Below, piece after piece: positions 21,735-33,099 of a stretch of 64,000 bases of DNA. A program made the translations under genes and the position numbers. Source of the stretch: Glycine soja. Its lineage: Eukaryota > Streptophyta > Magnoliopsida > Fabales > Fabaceae. The DNA lies in NCBI RefSeq assembly GCF_004193775.1, contig NC_041016.1, forward strand, positions 40,152,522 through 40,216,521. The letters are read 5' to 3'. Position 1 is the stretch's first letter. The number at the start of each line of letters is the position of its first letter. Under the pieces are notes generated by a model. It made no database searches. It was not told where the DNA came from and saw only the letters and a list, made by a program, of their open reading frames with translations.

Positions 21735-21976
21735 GGGGACAGCACTAGGCTAAGGACAAGTACAAGAATATTTCTAGATTTCCTTAACCAATTCTGTTAT
21801 AACAATCTGTTCAATTCTGTTATTACAATTTAGCGCACTCACAGAGGGACACAAGCACCATTTAGCTTGTGCTGCTTATAAATATGTATCCAGAATTGAA
21901 ATGAGAATATGAGAAATTTCCACTATAGCTTTTCCTTTGTTATTTCTGCTTAGAATTAGAATCGTAGTTCCTAACA
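21732..21976 (+). repeat. Putative LTR following the gene-capture element
   Basis: Begins TGAGGGGACAGC and ends CTAACA. It contains a TATA-like cttataaata near 21876 and pyrimidine-rich text as in small copia-type LTRs. There is no second copy in the window, so the boundaries are tentative. Confidence 0.45.
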
Positions 21977-22537
21977 CAAACAATTGGGTTGTCAACAGTA
22001 CGAAACAGAGAAGAAATTCAAACAAAGAATAGAACAGAGAAAAAATGGTGACTGGTGCAGAGAATAAAACTTCAAACGGCAATGGTGGGAGGCAGATGAC
22101 TCAGATAGAGGTCAGAGGGAGTATAACAGTGGTTAGGAGTCATCATGAAGCAGAAGTAGAAGCTTTGTCCTTCAACTAGGGTTTCCAGTCAACAAAGAAG
22201 CAGTATCTTTGAAGATCACTAACGTTAAAAGCAGGTAAAAAAAACAAAACCAGGTTGAAAACGCAACTGGGTCAGTTTTGAGAAATCATAAAATCACAAT
22301 TTTACAACTTGAATTGGGAATAAAACAATTTTACTCCAACTACAATTCCATGTGCTATCTGAGTCATTCAGAGGGATTAAAATCATAAAATTGTGCGATT
22401 TTACAATTTGAATCTCAATTTTATCTACCATGAATTCAATGGAGAATGAAATGAAGTCACCTACTCACCAAGTCTATACTAATTTACCGAATCACAGTAA
22501 CAGAAGTAATTTAAATAGAAGATAATGTAAAACATAC
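21977..22537. other. Unclassified, no gene seen
   Basis: AT-rich. Several short phrases repeat (tcataaaat...acaattttacaa near 22285 and 22385; a similar phrase near 1490). Downstream exons expected for VPS36 on the minus strand are not found here. Confidence 0.4.
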
Positions 22538-23658
22538 ACATCAAACTTCTCCCACAGAGAAGATGCTTGCAACAAATCATCAGGTGAGATCAATTCTGTT
22601 TATTAAACAATCAAAAGAAGGGAAGCATTAATTCAAAAAATGTACTACTTGAAAGAAAATCATGTCAGAGGGAACACAGACAATATTGAAACCTATGCCA
22701 CAAGCATGATTGAAGAGACAATATATATCAATAAGATTGATAATTCCCCCAGCTTTCTCAAGTGGAACTTTAACAAAATCTGCCAACTAAACATTAACAA
22801 GGACAGATTAGATTATTTTAAACAAATAGAAAACTAGCAAAAGGCAATTAGTCACATGACCATTGGTTAACTCTATAACATAAATAAATAAAGGCCATAT
22901 TTTTCTTAGTACTTTTATACAAATGAGAAAAACATATAAAATGATACGCACACAGTCTGTAGGTGTTAGCAAGATATCAAATCAACAACTCATATCCCCA
23001 GGTATGAAAGACTGAATAGGAGAACATTTTTAAGGTTCTTGCATAACAATTGAGCCCAAAGACCAATATTGTGCAATGCAGAGGAATAGATACACTGTCT
23101 GACAATCTTTTTCATTCATCATGATTTAAACCATAGCTTTATGTACACGAAGAGCATATTTTCTTTTTTTCAATTAATCCAGGATATTCCAATCTTCTGC
23201 GGACTTTTTTTTTCAGAAACTGAACAATATGAGTCATGAGAATGCCCCCAATAAAAATAGCAGGAACAAAAGGTTGCATGGTAAAAATCTTCAATCGTGA
23301 TCAAATCAAACTTTTAAATTTTAAGGAAAAAAGACCAATAATAATAATAATAGTAATAATTATTAATATCTTTCTTAAAACATGTCTTACAATTTGCATG
23401 ATCTTTTGATTACTAAGATAGTAATGCATGATTGAGGAGGAGTGATAAGACAACCTGACGAGAAAGTTGTTGATGATACAAAGCACCCACAGACTCTTTG
23501 GTAACAGGGGATATAATACCAACACTCAATAACCAATCTTGCATCTCTTCCTTTGAACCCATCTCCTCATCATTAGTCGCATTGGTTTGAGAATTTGAGC
23601 CAGACAAAAGTTTTAGCCTCATTTTCTCTGCTAGCATCACCATCTCTTTAGCCTTGCT
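22538..23658 (-). pseudogene. VPS36: VPS36 (ESCRT-II) gene fragment, three exons
   Basis: Three exons in gene order on the minus strand. 23455-23658: 68 codons with [20 protein letters not shown] and YHQQLSRQ. 22693-22786: [20 protein letters not shown], then IYCLF. 22538-22595: ELISPDDLLQASSLWEKFDV. All have AG/GT borders and consistent phase, so this is genomic rather than retroposed sequence. They match the C-terminal winged-helix half of VPS36, an ESCRT-II subunit in endosomal sorting. The N-terminal GLUE-domain exons (expected to the right) and the last exons (to the left) are absent, apparently lost to transposons on both sides. NHACGI where the family has NRARGT suggests relaxed constraint. 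Confidence 0.85.
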
Positions 23659-24685
23659 CTGCAAATCCAACATCAACCCAAAACTTAAGCACCTTTATCT
23701 TTATACAAACTAAAAACAAAACCAGCTAAAGAATTTCGGTACAAAAATACTTTATGATCTAACTACAGTTGTCACAATCAAGTAGGAGAAACTATGAGTT
23801 AATGACTATTTGCATAAAGTTAGAGTTCAGCGCACAAGTTCACCGATAAAATTATAAAAATTATGACATTTATTGGATCTTCGATTATTTGCCTTAGTGG
23901 TCCCTCATCAATTAAACCGAGTGATGTTTCTTTTTTTATTTACTAAGCCTAAAAAGAGAAGGAAACACATTTTCCACAAATTATTCCATATACACATAAT
24001 TCAACATAGCCAAGGACAAATAGAGTACAATTTCATAAATCTGCATGATTAGGTTGCAGAGATAATATGATTAAAAATATCTTTGCCAGTATGATAAAAA
24101 TGCAGCTTATATATGCAAGCATCACAGCCAACAACCACCCAAATTTCCTCACAGCTCATAGCCCAAGCAAGTCATGATAAGCATAAAGATTTGAAAAATG
24201 GTGCACTTGTGAATCCTGAACAAATCCTGTCAAGCCATAATTATAGGTTACAGCTCCCTTAACTACAAACCAACTACATTTTTCGGGAAACAGAATTCAA
24301 TTAGATTCAATCCATCTATATTATCCCCTTTCCACCAAAAGTTCAAAGCAGATAATCCATACGGATCGGTTTTCTTGACACACGTATAACATTTCTCTCT
24401 CTTAAGAAAAATTTATCTCCCCACTCGTACATCCATTATCCGCTGATGAATTAAAAAGTCATTAGTAACACTTATCACGAAAGTCATTCCTCCCAAATAC
24501 CATTGCTAAAATCATAACAACCCTCGTTTGATCCAATAACCAAAAAATTATCTATCCAATTTCCAATATTATTTTCACACACTCAATCAGAATAGACACA
24601 AGTAAACAAATAGGTTACATTTGTTAAATTATGTGTATACATGCTTGCTTCTATTTTCTGTTTAGTTTGTTTCAGAAGACAACAT
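23659..24685. other. Unclassified, no gene seen
   Basis: AT-rich sequence without recognisable exons. Upstream VPS36 exons would be expected here on the minus strand if the gene were intact, and I do not find them. Confidence 0.4.
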
Positions 24686-24810
24686 TGTGATGTCCCATCA
24701 AGCTGTTTTCTCATCAAGTCTTGTATTGTGTATATATGTATGTGTGTTAAAGGCAATAAAATTAAGCTAAGTGAGTTAACTTTTTTACTCACTAAAATAT
24801 CAAAGCTTCA
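24686..24810 (+). repeat. Putative short LTR of a copia remnant
   Basis: Text from TGTGATGTCCC to CTTCA is followed at 24813-24825 by TTGGCATCAGAGC, a tRNA-Met-like primer site. It contains an aataaaa signal. The left boundary is uncertain. Confidence 0.45.
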
Positions 24811-25738
24811 AGTTGGCATCAGAGCGGGTTCTGTTCGCCGCCGTCCGTCGTCTCCGGCCGCCATCGAAGCTCCCACGCGCCGCCACGCGCCGTTACAGTC
24901 TCGCGTGTTTTCCGGCACGTGAAGTCCACGCGCCGCCGTGTCGTCATCGAAAGCTTGCCCGAGTTGTCCCAGCAGCTTCGTCGGCCCCTCCTGAGTGTGT
25001 TCCAAGTGTTGGTTTTTCGTTTCAGCAAGCTCGTGTGTTAGCTTGTGCTTAGTTCTACCCTTTTCCGTTAGGGTTTTTGTCATTGATCAGAAATGACTTC
25101 TGCTGGACTTGCCTTCTCCTTTTCTGGAACCCCAACTATCACGACTGCAAAACTAAACTGGAAGAACTATTTGTCTTGGTCTGCTTCGGTTGAGCTGTGG
25201 TTTCTCGGCCAAGGACACCATAACCACTTGGAAAAAGGTATTGATACTGTTCCAAGTGACAGAAAATCTGAGTGGGAAAAGCTGGATTATCAGCTATGCG
25301 CTGTCTTATGGCAATCAGTCGAGGCAGATGTTTTGGAGATCCTTAGATCATTCAAAACATGTTGTTCCTTTTTGGAAGAAGGCCCGAGAAATCTTTTCCA
25401 ATTATATTCAGAGTTTGTTTAATGCAACTATGAAGGTCACAACCCTCAAACAAATCAGTCATGGCATGATTGCACACATAGGTAAAGCTCGGGTTGCAGT
25501 GGAAGAGTTGAAGAAGTTCCTTGTGGCTGATTCGCTGGAAGAAGTGAATAAAAAGCTGGATAAGTTCTATATGGTTCTTATCTTGAGGAGTCTCCATTCA
25601 GACTTTGATCATGTGCGTGATCAAGTTCTTGTTGAAGATCAAGTACCATCGATGGATTCTCTCATCACTAGGCTGCTTCGTGTGCCCCATGCGCTGAAAG
25701 AAGAAAACCCAGCTGATATTATAAATAGACTAATCTAA
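24811..25738 (+). pseudogene. Copia gag remnant
   Basis: After a GC-rich leader (24830-25090), an ATG at 25093 opens a copia Gag frame: KLNWKNYLSWSASVELWFLGQG is the usual N-terminal membrane-of-Gag signature. A frameshift near 25370 moves to a second frame with MWRSLDH-type text and the UBN2 gag block (ARVAVEELKKFLVADSLEEV, FYMVLILRSLHSDFDHVRDQ). The frame ends at 25736 in unrelated AT-rich DNA. Protease, integrase and RT are all missing, so this is a 5' fragment only. Confidence 0.85.
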
Positions 25739-25775
25739 TTATAAATATAATTCCCACCAATACACTGTATGGTAG

Positions 25776-25776
<1 letters not shown>

Positions 25777-25816
<40 letters not shown>
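25777..25816. repeat. (TA)n microsatellite
   Basis: About 20 uninterrupted TA units directly downstream of the copia gag remnant. Confidence 0.95.
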
Positions 25817-25819
<3 letters not shown>

Positions 25820-27976
25820 TACTCTGTTATCGTAATCCCCACGACTCTTATAGTATATAAGTCATAAGCTCCCATCGTTTTTAAAATAAATACATCGCTC
25901 ATTCTACCGCAAGCACGTAAACTAGGTATTAGTGAGAATTTTAAAAAAATCATATTAAGATTAGTGTTAAAAAAAATTAACATGACTTTTATTGAAAGAA
26001 ACATCTCAGCCTAGAAGTAAATTTATAATATAGAAGTAAATTTTCATAATTTTAAAAACTAAATTAACATATTTTCATAACTAGTTAACTTGTTACTTGT
26101 GCATTGTATATAATAAGATGTTTTTTATTTAATTAACAATTACAATAGGTAAGTACCAGTTCTAATAAATTGCAAAATTACCTCTTGACAGCAATATATA
26201 AACATCCATATCATATTTCTTCTCCCAGAGAATCGCCTCAAGCCATATCCGAGTCTGTAATGATTGTAAACAATATATAAACATATAAATACAATACAAA
26301 ACAGAGAAAGGTTTATTCAAATCACTGAAATGAAAAAAGTGAATCCAACAAGGTACAAAAAATTTCAATTAGTCAGTTAGTCACCTTTAACGAATAGATA
26401 AACAATATATACTATTTATTTTAATAGCATCACCTTTAACGAATGTTAGTCACGATATTGGTCAAATTGAACATTGGCCAAAGTTCACCAAATAATGTTG
26501 GGCTGTCTAATGATCAATATTGGGCTTTCAAGTTAGTCAGCACAATAATAAGTAACAAACCAATAAAATAATAAGTACTGATCTACATGATTTTACAATG
26601 ATATTTTTTTTTTCCGAGAACTAACTTCTACAAATTCGTTATCAAAGATTCACAACACATCATGTTTTCTCTCAATGTGAGATTCGTTTGAGAAACTAAT
26701 TTCTTTTGATACATGTTTTCTTAAACATAAAGACCAATGATCAAATTCATAAATAATATTATCTATCAACCACATTACATCATATTTATAAATGGCAATA
26801 AACTTTCGTACATAAAAAAATAACAATATCACACTAAGCTTTACATTATGTATAAATACATTAAAAACAAATATTATTGGTGAAACTAAAATGTACGCTT
26901 AACCAAAATTTAACAATATTTACCAACAAATAAAGACAGTTGAGTGAGTCAAATACAATTAAACTAAAAACATGTGCAATAGAAGATTAAGTTTTATAAT
27001 CCTAGTCAATTTTTTGTTGGATCTTGTAGTGTTATATAACTTTGAATGTTTTATTTAATTTTTTGTTCTAATAGAAGATTAAATTTTATAATTTTAAATT
27101 ATTGTTTTAGGTCTCATAATGAGTCCACTTTCTAATATTTATTTATATTTTATTTTAAAATAATTAAAATTAATTAATCATTTTTTTAGTTTTATGAAAA
27201 GAGATATTAAAATATCATTTTTTGGATCTCCATGCAAATCTTGCTTCTTCTTATACAATAACATATCTCCACCGTAGACATCAATTATTTTTTGGATCTC
27301 CATGCAAATCTTGCTTCTTCTTACTAAAATTAGATCTTATATGGAAGATGAGCGAGTAATAACACACAGAAATTCTAATTATACACCTATAAAAAGGAAA
27401 TCAAACGGCAAAAGAGTGTGTAGGTAGGCTAGTTATGATAATCCAATCAGAATCAGAATAATTTTGAGTGCAGGAAGAAAAAAAAAGGAGGAACAAAAGT
27501 AAGTACTAGTTAGTAACTCAGCATAAGCATGGCCCATTTTGAATATTGTATTCCAAAAATTGTTTATGCACGTGGCAAAGATTTTATTTTTCTTAAAATT
27601 TTGATAGAGATAGGTACCTAGCTAACCCTCCAAAATTTAATTGGATAACTGAAGTTGGTTGATACCCAAGTGTATATGGTTTATTGACAATAGGTCAATA
27701 GATTAGGAAAATTACCCATTCCACACATATGCAATTAACATATTCAATACAGTATGATTTTCTACTCTCTTTTTAATTAAATTATATTTTTTGGCAATTT
27801 ATTTTAAATAATTCATAATTTTAGTTTCTCTTTAATTTATTTATAACAATTAATTTCTCCATTTTTTTCTTAATTCAAAGAATGATATTTTGATAGTCTA
27901 CAGTCTATCAAATATTTTGATTCCTAACTTACCACTAATCAATTGAGTATAATAATTATAGATTCTCACAGTATTT
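25817..27976. other. Unclassified AT-rich DNA
   Basis: No gene recognised. A 37-bp sequence (attttttggatctccatgca... ) is present twice, at 27217-27253 and 27287-27323, with a 70-bp period. Confidence 0.5.
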
Positions 27977-28906
27977 GTGATATGAACCCACATGGCACAA
28001 GGGCTGACTTAGGATCGTCTAGGATTAAACCTTGATGGAAAATGCGGAAATTGATTAAGGAAAGGATGGAAAATAAGGTGGCTAATTTCGTGGGTCTTAA
28101 TAAGGTGGTTCTTGGCATAAAATGGATGAATGGGATGGTAAAACGTAGGTTAAGTGGTGGCTGGACAGAAATATAGAAATGGCAATAACTGAAGCTACAG
28201 GGCTCCAAATGAGGTGATTCCAAAACGAGGTGAAAGATCTCGTTTTGAAATTCAATTTAGGCTCAAGAATCACTTAATTTGAGTGCGTAAAATGGGAGTT
28301 ATGGCCACGAGATAATTCTGGGCAGAGGTGGATTTTCTGGAATTGTGGTTTGAAAGAACAAGGGTGATGATGAAAGGAAGGAAAGAATCACTCTTTCCAG
28401 CAAGGCAACACACAAAGGTTGTGAAAGTCCTTTGATACAGCCAAGGTGTTCTTGAATCAGTCAAGAATTTAGGAGAATCACTCTCACTAAGATAAAAGAG
28501 ATAAACTCTAATTTTCTGAATAAAACTCCACTTGTGTCTATTGATAAAATGGTTCAGCTTATATAGAAGCTTTACATCAGATTTTAGTAATGACCCACTA
28601 ACCTAGAATTAAAATAACTTAATGCCATTAACCTAGGGAATTAAAAAAAACTTAATGGCTGAGTGTAACTGAAATTGTGGCAACCAAAAGTCACCCCCAA
28701 CAGCCAACAAGTCAGCCACCATTTGGTCTCCCAAAAGGCTGATGCCTAGGTTGCCAATTGGGCCCTTATTACAACTTGAACTAAACCTAACTAAAGCCCT
28801 TTTAATTGATTAACCCAAAACATATTTTTGGTCAGCCAACTTTACAAGGATTGGGCCATTATTTAGACAAACTAAACACTCTAAAAATTGAGACAAAGTG
28901 GTGTCA
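27977..28906 (-). repeat. Putative 3' LTR of a gypsy element
   Basis: In minus-strand sense it begins TGACACCAC right after a pol stop codon and a purine-rich ATGGAGGAGGAC. It contains a TATA-like ctatataag near 28560 and ends near CATATCACA. The right boundary is supported by context; the left one is tentative. Confidence 0.5.
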
Positions 28907-29107
28907 TTTAGTCCTCCTCCATTTGGGTCATGATACAACTCACAACCTTGGACTTTTCTCCTTGAAACTTGGGCTTGTATTCAAATAGTATGGACAGCAC
29001 TTGTTGAAGAGCTTCCTTGGCTTTCCTTGCTCTAGCCCTTGTCATAGGTCCTCCAAGTCCTTCAAGTGGATCCTTGCCCTTGCTCTTGGTCATGTCCTCA
29101 TCAATTT
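28907..29107 (-). pseudogene. C-terminal fragment of a gypsy polyprotein
   Basis: The minus-strand frame 28908-29093 contains GPMTRARARKAKEALQQVLS, a signature found at the very end of many legume gypsy Gag-Pol proteins, and stops where the LTR starts. The upstream part is missing: the sequence runs into a long TA microsatellite. Confidence 0.65.
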
Positions 29108-29147
29108 GCTAAACTAAATATATAGCTTCAAGTTGCATATTGGTTAC

Positions 29148-29149
<2 letters not shown>

Positions 29150-29237
<88 letters not shown>
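29150..29237. repeat. Long (TA)n microsatellite
   Basis: About 43 consecutive TA units. A likely polymorphic marker and a possible breakpoint, as the gypsy fragment ends here. Confidence 0.97.
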
Positions 29238-29241
<4 letters not shown>

Positions 29242-29536
29242 AAAATTTCTCAGTAAGGCAAATCTAAAATTGAAGACGTTTTCCACACTTAGAGTAGGCA
29301 AATTCATTATTTTTGACAGTAAAAAACCAACAAATATACAAGCAAATTGAAGATGTTTTCCATATATATCTTCAAAATCAAACTTTCCTGCTGGTTACAA
29401 TCGCCTTTATTATTATTCCTTCTTTTTTTTCCTCATCCATGTCAAAACACTCAATAAAAAGTTATAAACCCATCACGCCAAAGAAACAATAACAAGAGAA
29501 GCTACAATTGTGAAGACAAATATAAATAGCAGATAC
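29238..29536. other. Spacer between microsatellite and gene fragments
   Basis: Nothing recognised; a 'gaagacgttttcc'/'gaagatgttttcc' phrase occurs twice (29272 and 29349). Confidence 0.4.
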
Positions 29537-29749
29537 CTGACCTTCAGCCGTCAAATACAAATCATCTATAGAGCTTACCTGGAATTTTGTTAATTAAAAA
29601 CCTTTTTCTATAGTCAACAGAATGAAGGATAATTTTAAGATCACAGTTACTTCAAAGTTCAGAGCTTACCTGCCAATCACTTCGAAAAGATAGTCAACAG
29701 CAAAGACAAGGGTTGTCTTTCCACAACCTTGAGGAGCACTAAAACCAAT
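29537..29749 (-). pseudogene. D-glycerate 3-kinase fragment, two exon pieces
   Basis: The piece 29670-29749 reads IGFSAPQGCGKTTLVFAVDY, then LFEVIG, with the Walker A motif (QGCGKTT) of plant glycerate kinase, the last enzyme of photorespiration. It has an acceptor (cag) before it and a gtaagc donor after it. The piece 29537-29578 reads SSIDDLYLTAEGQ with donor gtatct. The residues that should join R to SIDD are shortened, and in the expected phase the junction gives a stop (TAA). Only about 40 of some 370 family residues are present. It is one in a series of minus-strand gene pieces ending at the CACTA terminus 33358. Confidence 0.75.
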
Positions 29750-29908
29750 CTGTTTCATACATAATCAAGAAAATTGTTGTTATATTGAAAGAATATGCAA
29801 GAAAAAAAAAATCTGAAAACAAGCTCACAAATTACAAGCATGTTATTTATTTCTCTTTATAGAGCTAAAACATGACTGACAAATAAAACGAAAACTCCCT
29901 AAAATTTA

Positions 29909-30151
29909 TCAGAGAGAGTGCCTTTTAAAAATAAAAATAAATAACACTATGGCAGAGAGAGCGACAAGTATGTAGCATCCCACTAAAGGAGGTATATCTT
30001 CTCCATCTTTGAACTTGGACTGATGCTCAGTAATTTGTTGTTCACATGCACCAGAGAAAGACAAGTACATAGTAATGATAAATCCTAGACTTTTGAGGCT
30101 CTGTAAGGAACAATTCATTAAGCTGAAACAGTCTGCATAGGTACCGGACAT
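29909..30151 (-). other. Unrecognised open frame with a hydrophobic C-terminus
   Basis: An 80-codon frame with a polar centre (CEQQITEHQSKFKDGEDIPP) and a strongly hydrophobic segment (YILVALSAIVLFIFIF). It lies between the glycerate kinase and transporter fragments on the same strand. It could be another captured exon of a membrane protein, or chance. I do not recognise it. Confidence 0.3.
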
Positions 30152-30189
30152 ATAACAAACGTGTATTTTATTTTTTGTTCAAACAGCCT

Positions 30190-31076
30190 TTGCGACAGGT
30201 TGACTGTGTTTTAGGTGCAGCATGATTGTATGCCCCTCCAACAGTGAGCAGGTAAGCATATAACCACACAATTGCAATTGTAAATAAAACAACGAACCGA
30301 TCAAAGACATGTTTTCCTTAATGTAGCACATGGGGTACAAACTGCCTGAAAACCAACAACTGTTATTTAAAAAAGTTTCATAAAAGCCATCATGCCATAA
30401 AAAGTAAAGAAATCAAGTGAATAAAATGAAGTGAGATCATGATGCTAAGAGTTTTTGACACTCTAAAGAACTCTACCTGCGAAACAAATACTAGTAATAT
30501 ATAAGCTCTGGCAGTCCAATCTCTATACATTTAGCAACCTACACACAAGCCTGGGATCAATATTGAATTTTTTTAATATATTAGCTTTGAACCCAAGCAA
30601 TTTAAATATGTACTTACCCCAGGAAAGCCCAACTCATAAAGCCCAAAACCAACATGAGATACCAAAGGGACTGCTGAAAGTGGACTCAAGAACCTAAAGA
30701 AAGAAGTTGGACTTACATCACTTGGGAATATTACACTCTATTGCAGGAATGGTAAGTTCTTTTGATCTATTCAGTTCATAGGGACTACATTGTTGATACA
30801 AATTACATCGCACAAATCACTCCAACATGTCAGTATATTATGTACTTCTAACAATTTCAATTCAGAGTAACAACTGACAATGAGCATACATGGCAAAACA
30901 TGCCCTGAATCTACATTACACATTTCAATTCAGACATTTTTCAACCAAATATTAAGACCATCAAAATATAATGCAGCTACTTACTAAGAACCTGAGACCA
31001 ACCTTGCAACATTACGCCAAAGGCCACTAAAGCCTAGTACTATTTGAAGAGTTGAAGCAACAATAACAGCACCTTG
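30190..31076 (-). pseudogene. Nucleobase-ascorbate transporter (NAT) fragment, four exons
   Basis: Exons in order. About 31003-31076: QGAVIVASTLQIVLGFSGLW, then RNVAR. 30618-30693: FLSPLSAVPLVSHVGFGLYE, then LGFPG. 30477-30538: VAKCIEIGLPEL. 30190-30345: HVFDRFVVLFTIAIVWLYAY, then LLTVGGAYNHAAPKT. These are consecutive exons of a plant NAT membrane carrier, with splice signals preserved and introns retained, so it was captured as genomic DNA. The 30477-30538 exon has a 2-bp gain (62 bp) giving a frameshift and TAG, and the last exon has an in-frame TAA (PHVLH then stop). It covers about 130 of some 530 residues. Non-functional. Confidence 0.88.
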
Positions 31077-32041
31077 GGTTGAAAAGTAATCATTGATTTC
31101 CTATTTTCTCTATTTCTTCTTTCCAAAGGTAGATTATATTAATAAACTTGTCATGATTTGTTTTGTCCAAAATTCATTAAAGTAACTCTCTCAGCTTGAT
31201 TTGTCATGGTGTAGATCTGGGCTCAATCATTTGGCTGGTTCAAAACTATCCCAATGAAGCCCATTGTTTATGCGATCTCTCTCTAGATGCAGACCCACAC
31301 ACACGCGTATCCTTAAACAATATTTTATTTATTTATGAAAAACTAAAAGAGGAAGAGATAATGAACCTCACTTTTTCTCTCACTGCTCTTCCTTCCTAAT
31401 TTCATAAAAAAAAAAAACATAGCCTAAAAGAAATTTGGCTTGCTTTTCTGAAAGGCTGGTATGCTATGAATGTGTAGCACAACAATGCGATGTCAACGAC
31501 CACATCAGTATCAGCTAATGCCATTGATAACATGACTAAAATAGCAGCACATGAATTAACAAAGCAAATTCAGAAGAACCTAGTACCACTGAAAGTGATC
31601 TTACTAGAGAACTTTTACTAGCTTTTCTTCCCTAGTACCACTACATGCCTTCATCAAGCTAAAATGTAACTAAATTGCAGGCTGACAACCGATGTCTTAA
31701 AAGCAACAAGAAACAAACAACATACCAAAAATATAATTTCTCATCATCTCCAATTGCCATAGGCAGCTACCCAGCAACTCAAACAAAGGCTTGTATAACA
31801 ATCCAAGTATTTCAGTTCAAATGGAGCATATAAAAGCAGTGGATGTCATAATGAACAAGGTGTATTGGAGGGTGTAACTAACCACGAAGCTAAAGTTGCA
31901 GATCTAATTAAAATAAAGAGAAAATTGGAATTGATAGACAATTAGTGTGAGACTATTTTCCTTTAAAACCTTCGAAATGCATACAAAATAACCAATCAAA
32001 TTTAATTATTCTTTAAGAATTTAGGTCCTGTGGATCCTTAC
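31077..32041. other. Spacer between captured fragments, no gene seen
   Basis: No exon can be assigned. It may be intron or filler carried along with the neighbouring gene fragments. Confidence 0.4.
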
Positions 32042-32415
32042 CGCACATATTCTTCCCTAATTCCATCTTGAAGTAACCATTGACACCCCAGTTGCTTCCC
32101 CATGAATTTTTAATGATCCAATACAGAACACCATCTTCAACTCCATACCCAACAGCAAGAACAGCATGATTTACATCCTGCCACACAAATTCATATTTAT
32201 TAATGTCCCATCAATGAGTGTAAATTTGATAGAGTCAATGACTTGAACAACAACGTTTTTAGCTGTAAATTTGTAGACACCATCTTTTCCGGTGTAGGGA
32301 TATGCTTCCTCTGTGTCAAGGCCACCATTGTATTTAATGTATTCAAAGGATTGGGATGGAAAGCCACCATTACAGCCAAAGTTATTGAAAGCACCGGCAC
32401 AATCCACTAGCTGCA
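32042..32415 (-). pseudogene. Aleurain-like cysteine protease fragment
   Basis: Two blocks of a vacuolar papain-type (C1A) protease. The right block (about 32215-32415) reads [40 protein letters not shown]. The left exon (32042-32177) reads [31 protein letters not shown], with the catalytic His (NHAV) and Asn (NSWG) and a gtaagg donor. The catalytic Cys exon (CGSCW) and the exons between the two blocks are missing. At its 5' side the protease is joined directly, at a tatgcag|ctagtgg junction, to U-box sequence. It is therefore a chimeric fragment that cannot give an active protease. Confidence 0.9.
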
Positions 32416-33076
32416 TACTGAACTCCCCTGGAGCTTCCATTCCTGAAAACACGCGTAAGAATCTGCACACACCCGCGAAACTGTTCCATCTGCTCCCTCC
32501 CCTCTTTGATTTTGACAAAACCCCAATAACCTCAACGCTCCTCTCAAGTCAAGAATCGGCGCTCTGAAGCAGAACGGGAACGGTGCCGCACTCCACCGCT
32601 TTACGCCGGTTATCAGGGAAGGAGCAGAGGGCGTAGAGCGCCGTGGCGGCTTCTTTTCTTTCCCTTCCCTATATGTCGTGGAGAAGTGTCACGAGGGCGT
32701 GGATGGAGCCCGGGAAGGCTCCGATGGTGGCCTTGTTAACGTGGAGGACGACGAGGCTGGTGAGGAGGGTGGCGGCGAGGGCGCGACAGTCGGAGGGGGC
32801 GGCGGGGGAGAGGAAGCCCTCGACGACGAGGCTGACCTTGGCGTCGTTGTCCAGGGAGAGGTGGAGGAGGAGGGAGAGGGCGCGGTGGCGGAGGTCGGTG
32901 GCAGAGATGTGTTGGAGGCAGGTTAGGAGGGCGGGGACGAGGGCGCCAATGTAGATGCCACCAACGAATACGCGTGACAGGGCAAGGAAGTGGCAGTCGA
33001 GGACGACATCGAGCTCGTCGTGGAAGCGGGTGATGCTCTTGTGCGGGCGTGAGCTAGTGGCCAAAGCAAGAGTCAA
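32416..33076 (-). pseudogene. U-box/ARM-repeat E3 ligase fragment
   Basis: A minus-strand frame from 33076 reads YIGALVPALLTCLQHISATD, LRHRALSLLLHLSLDNDAKV, CRALAATLLTSLVVLHVNKA, TIGAFPGSIHALVTLL: armadillo repeats of the plant U-box (PUB) type. After a stop near 32669 the homology goes on ([47 protein letters not shown]) to about 32420. The U-box itself is absent. This stretch is strikingly GC-rich for the window, as coding sequence of intronless PUB genes tends to be, and it produces long antisense frames that are artefacts. It fuses directly to the protease fragment. Confidence 0.82.
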
Positions 33077-33099
33077 GGGAAGCTCGAGAGAGTGAAGGG

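Larger units (their letters stand above)
18620..21976 (+). mobile_element. Retroelement remnant carrying fused cDNA fragments of three host genes
   Basis: Order on the plus strand: a gag-like N-terminus (18656 onward), an Hsp70 piece, a DRP4-type dynamin piece, an acyl-CoA synthetase piece, a short retroelement polyprotein tail ending at 21734, and a putative LTR (21732-21976). The synthetase is normally encoded by many exons but is contiguous here. The gene pieces therefore passed through spliced RNA and reverse transcription. No RT, RNase H or integrase is present, so the host sequences replace pol. The 5' LTR would lie left of 18620, where the copia LTR now abuts. The retroelement identity is an inference from the two ends. 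Confidence 0.75.

Noticed and set aside
22640..22837. Small plus-strand frame of 65 codons
   Set aside because: Lies opposite the VPS36 exon 22693-22786; no homology of its own.
24813..25083. GC-rich frames on both strands before the copia gag
   Set aside because: This is the leader between the primer site and the gag ATG; the frames do not resemble any protein.
32643..32954. Plus-strand GC-rich frames (Glu/Gly- or Arg-rich)
   Set aside because: They are antisense to the U-box/ARM fragment, whose minus-strand homology is clear.
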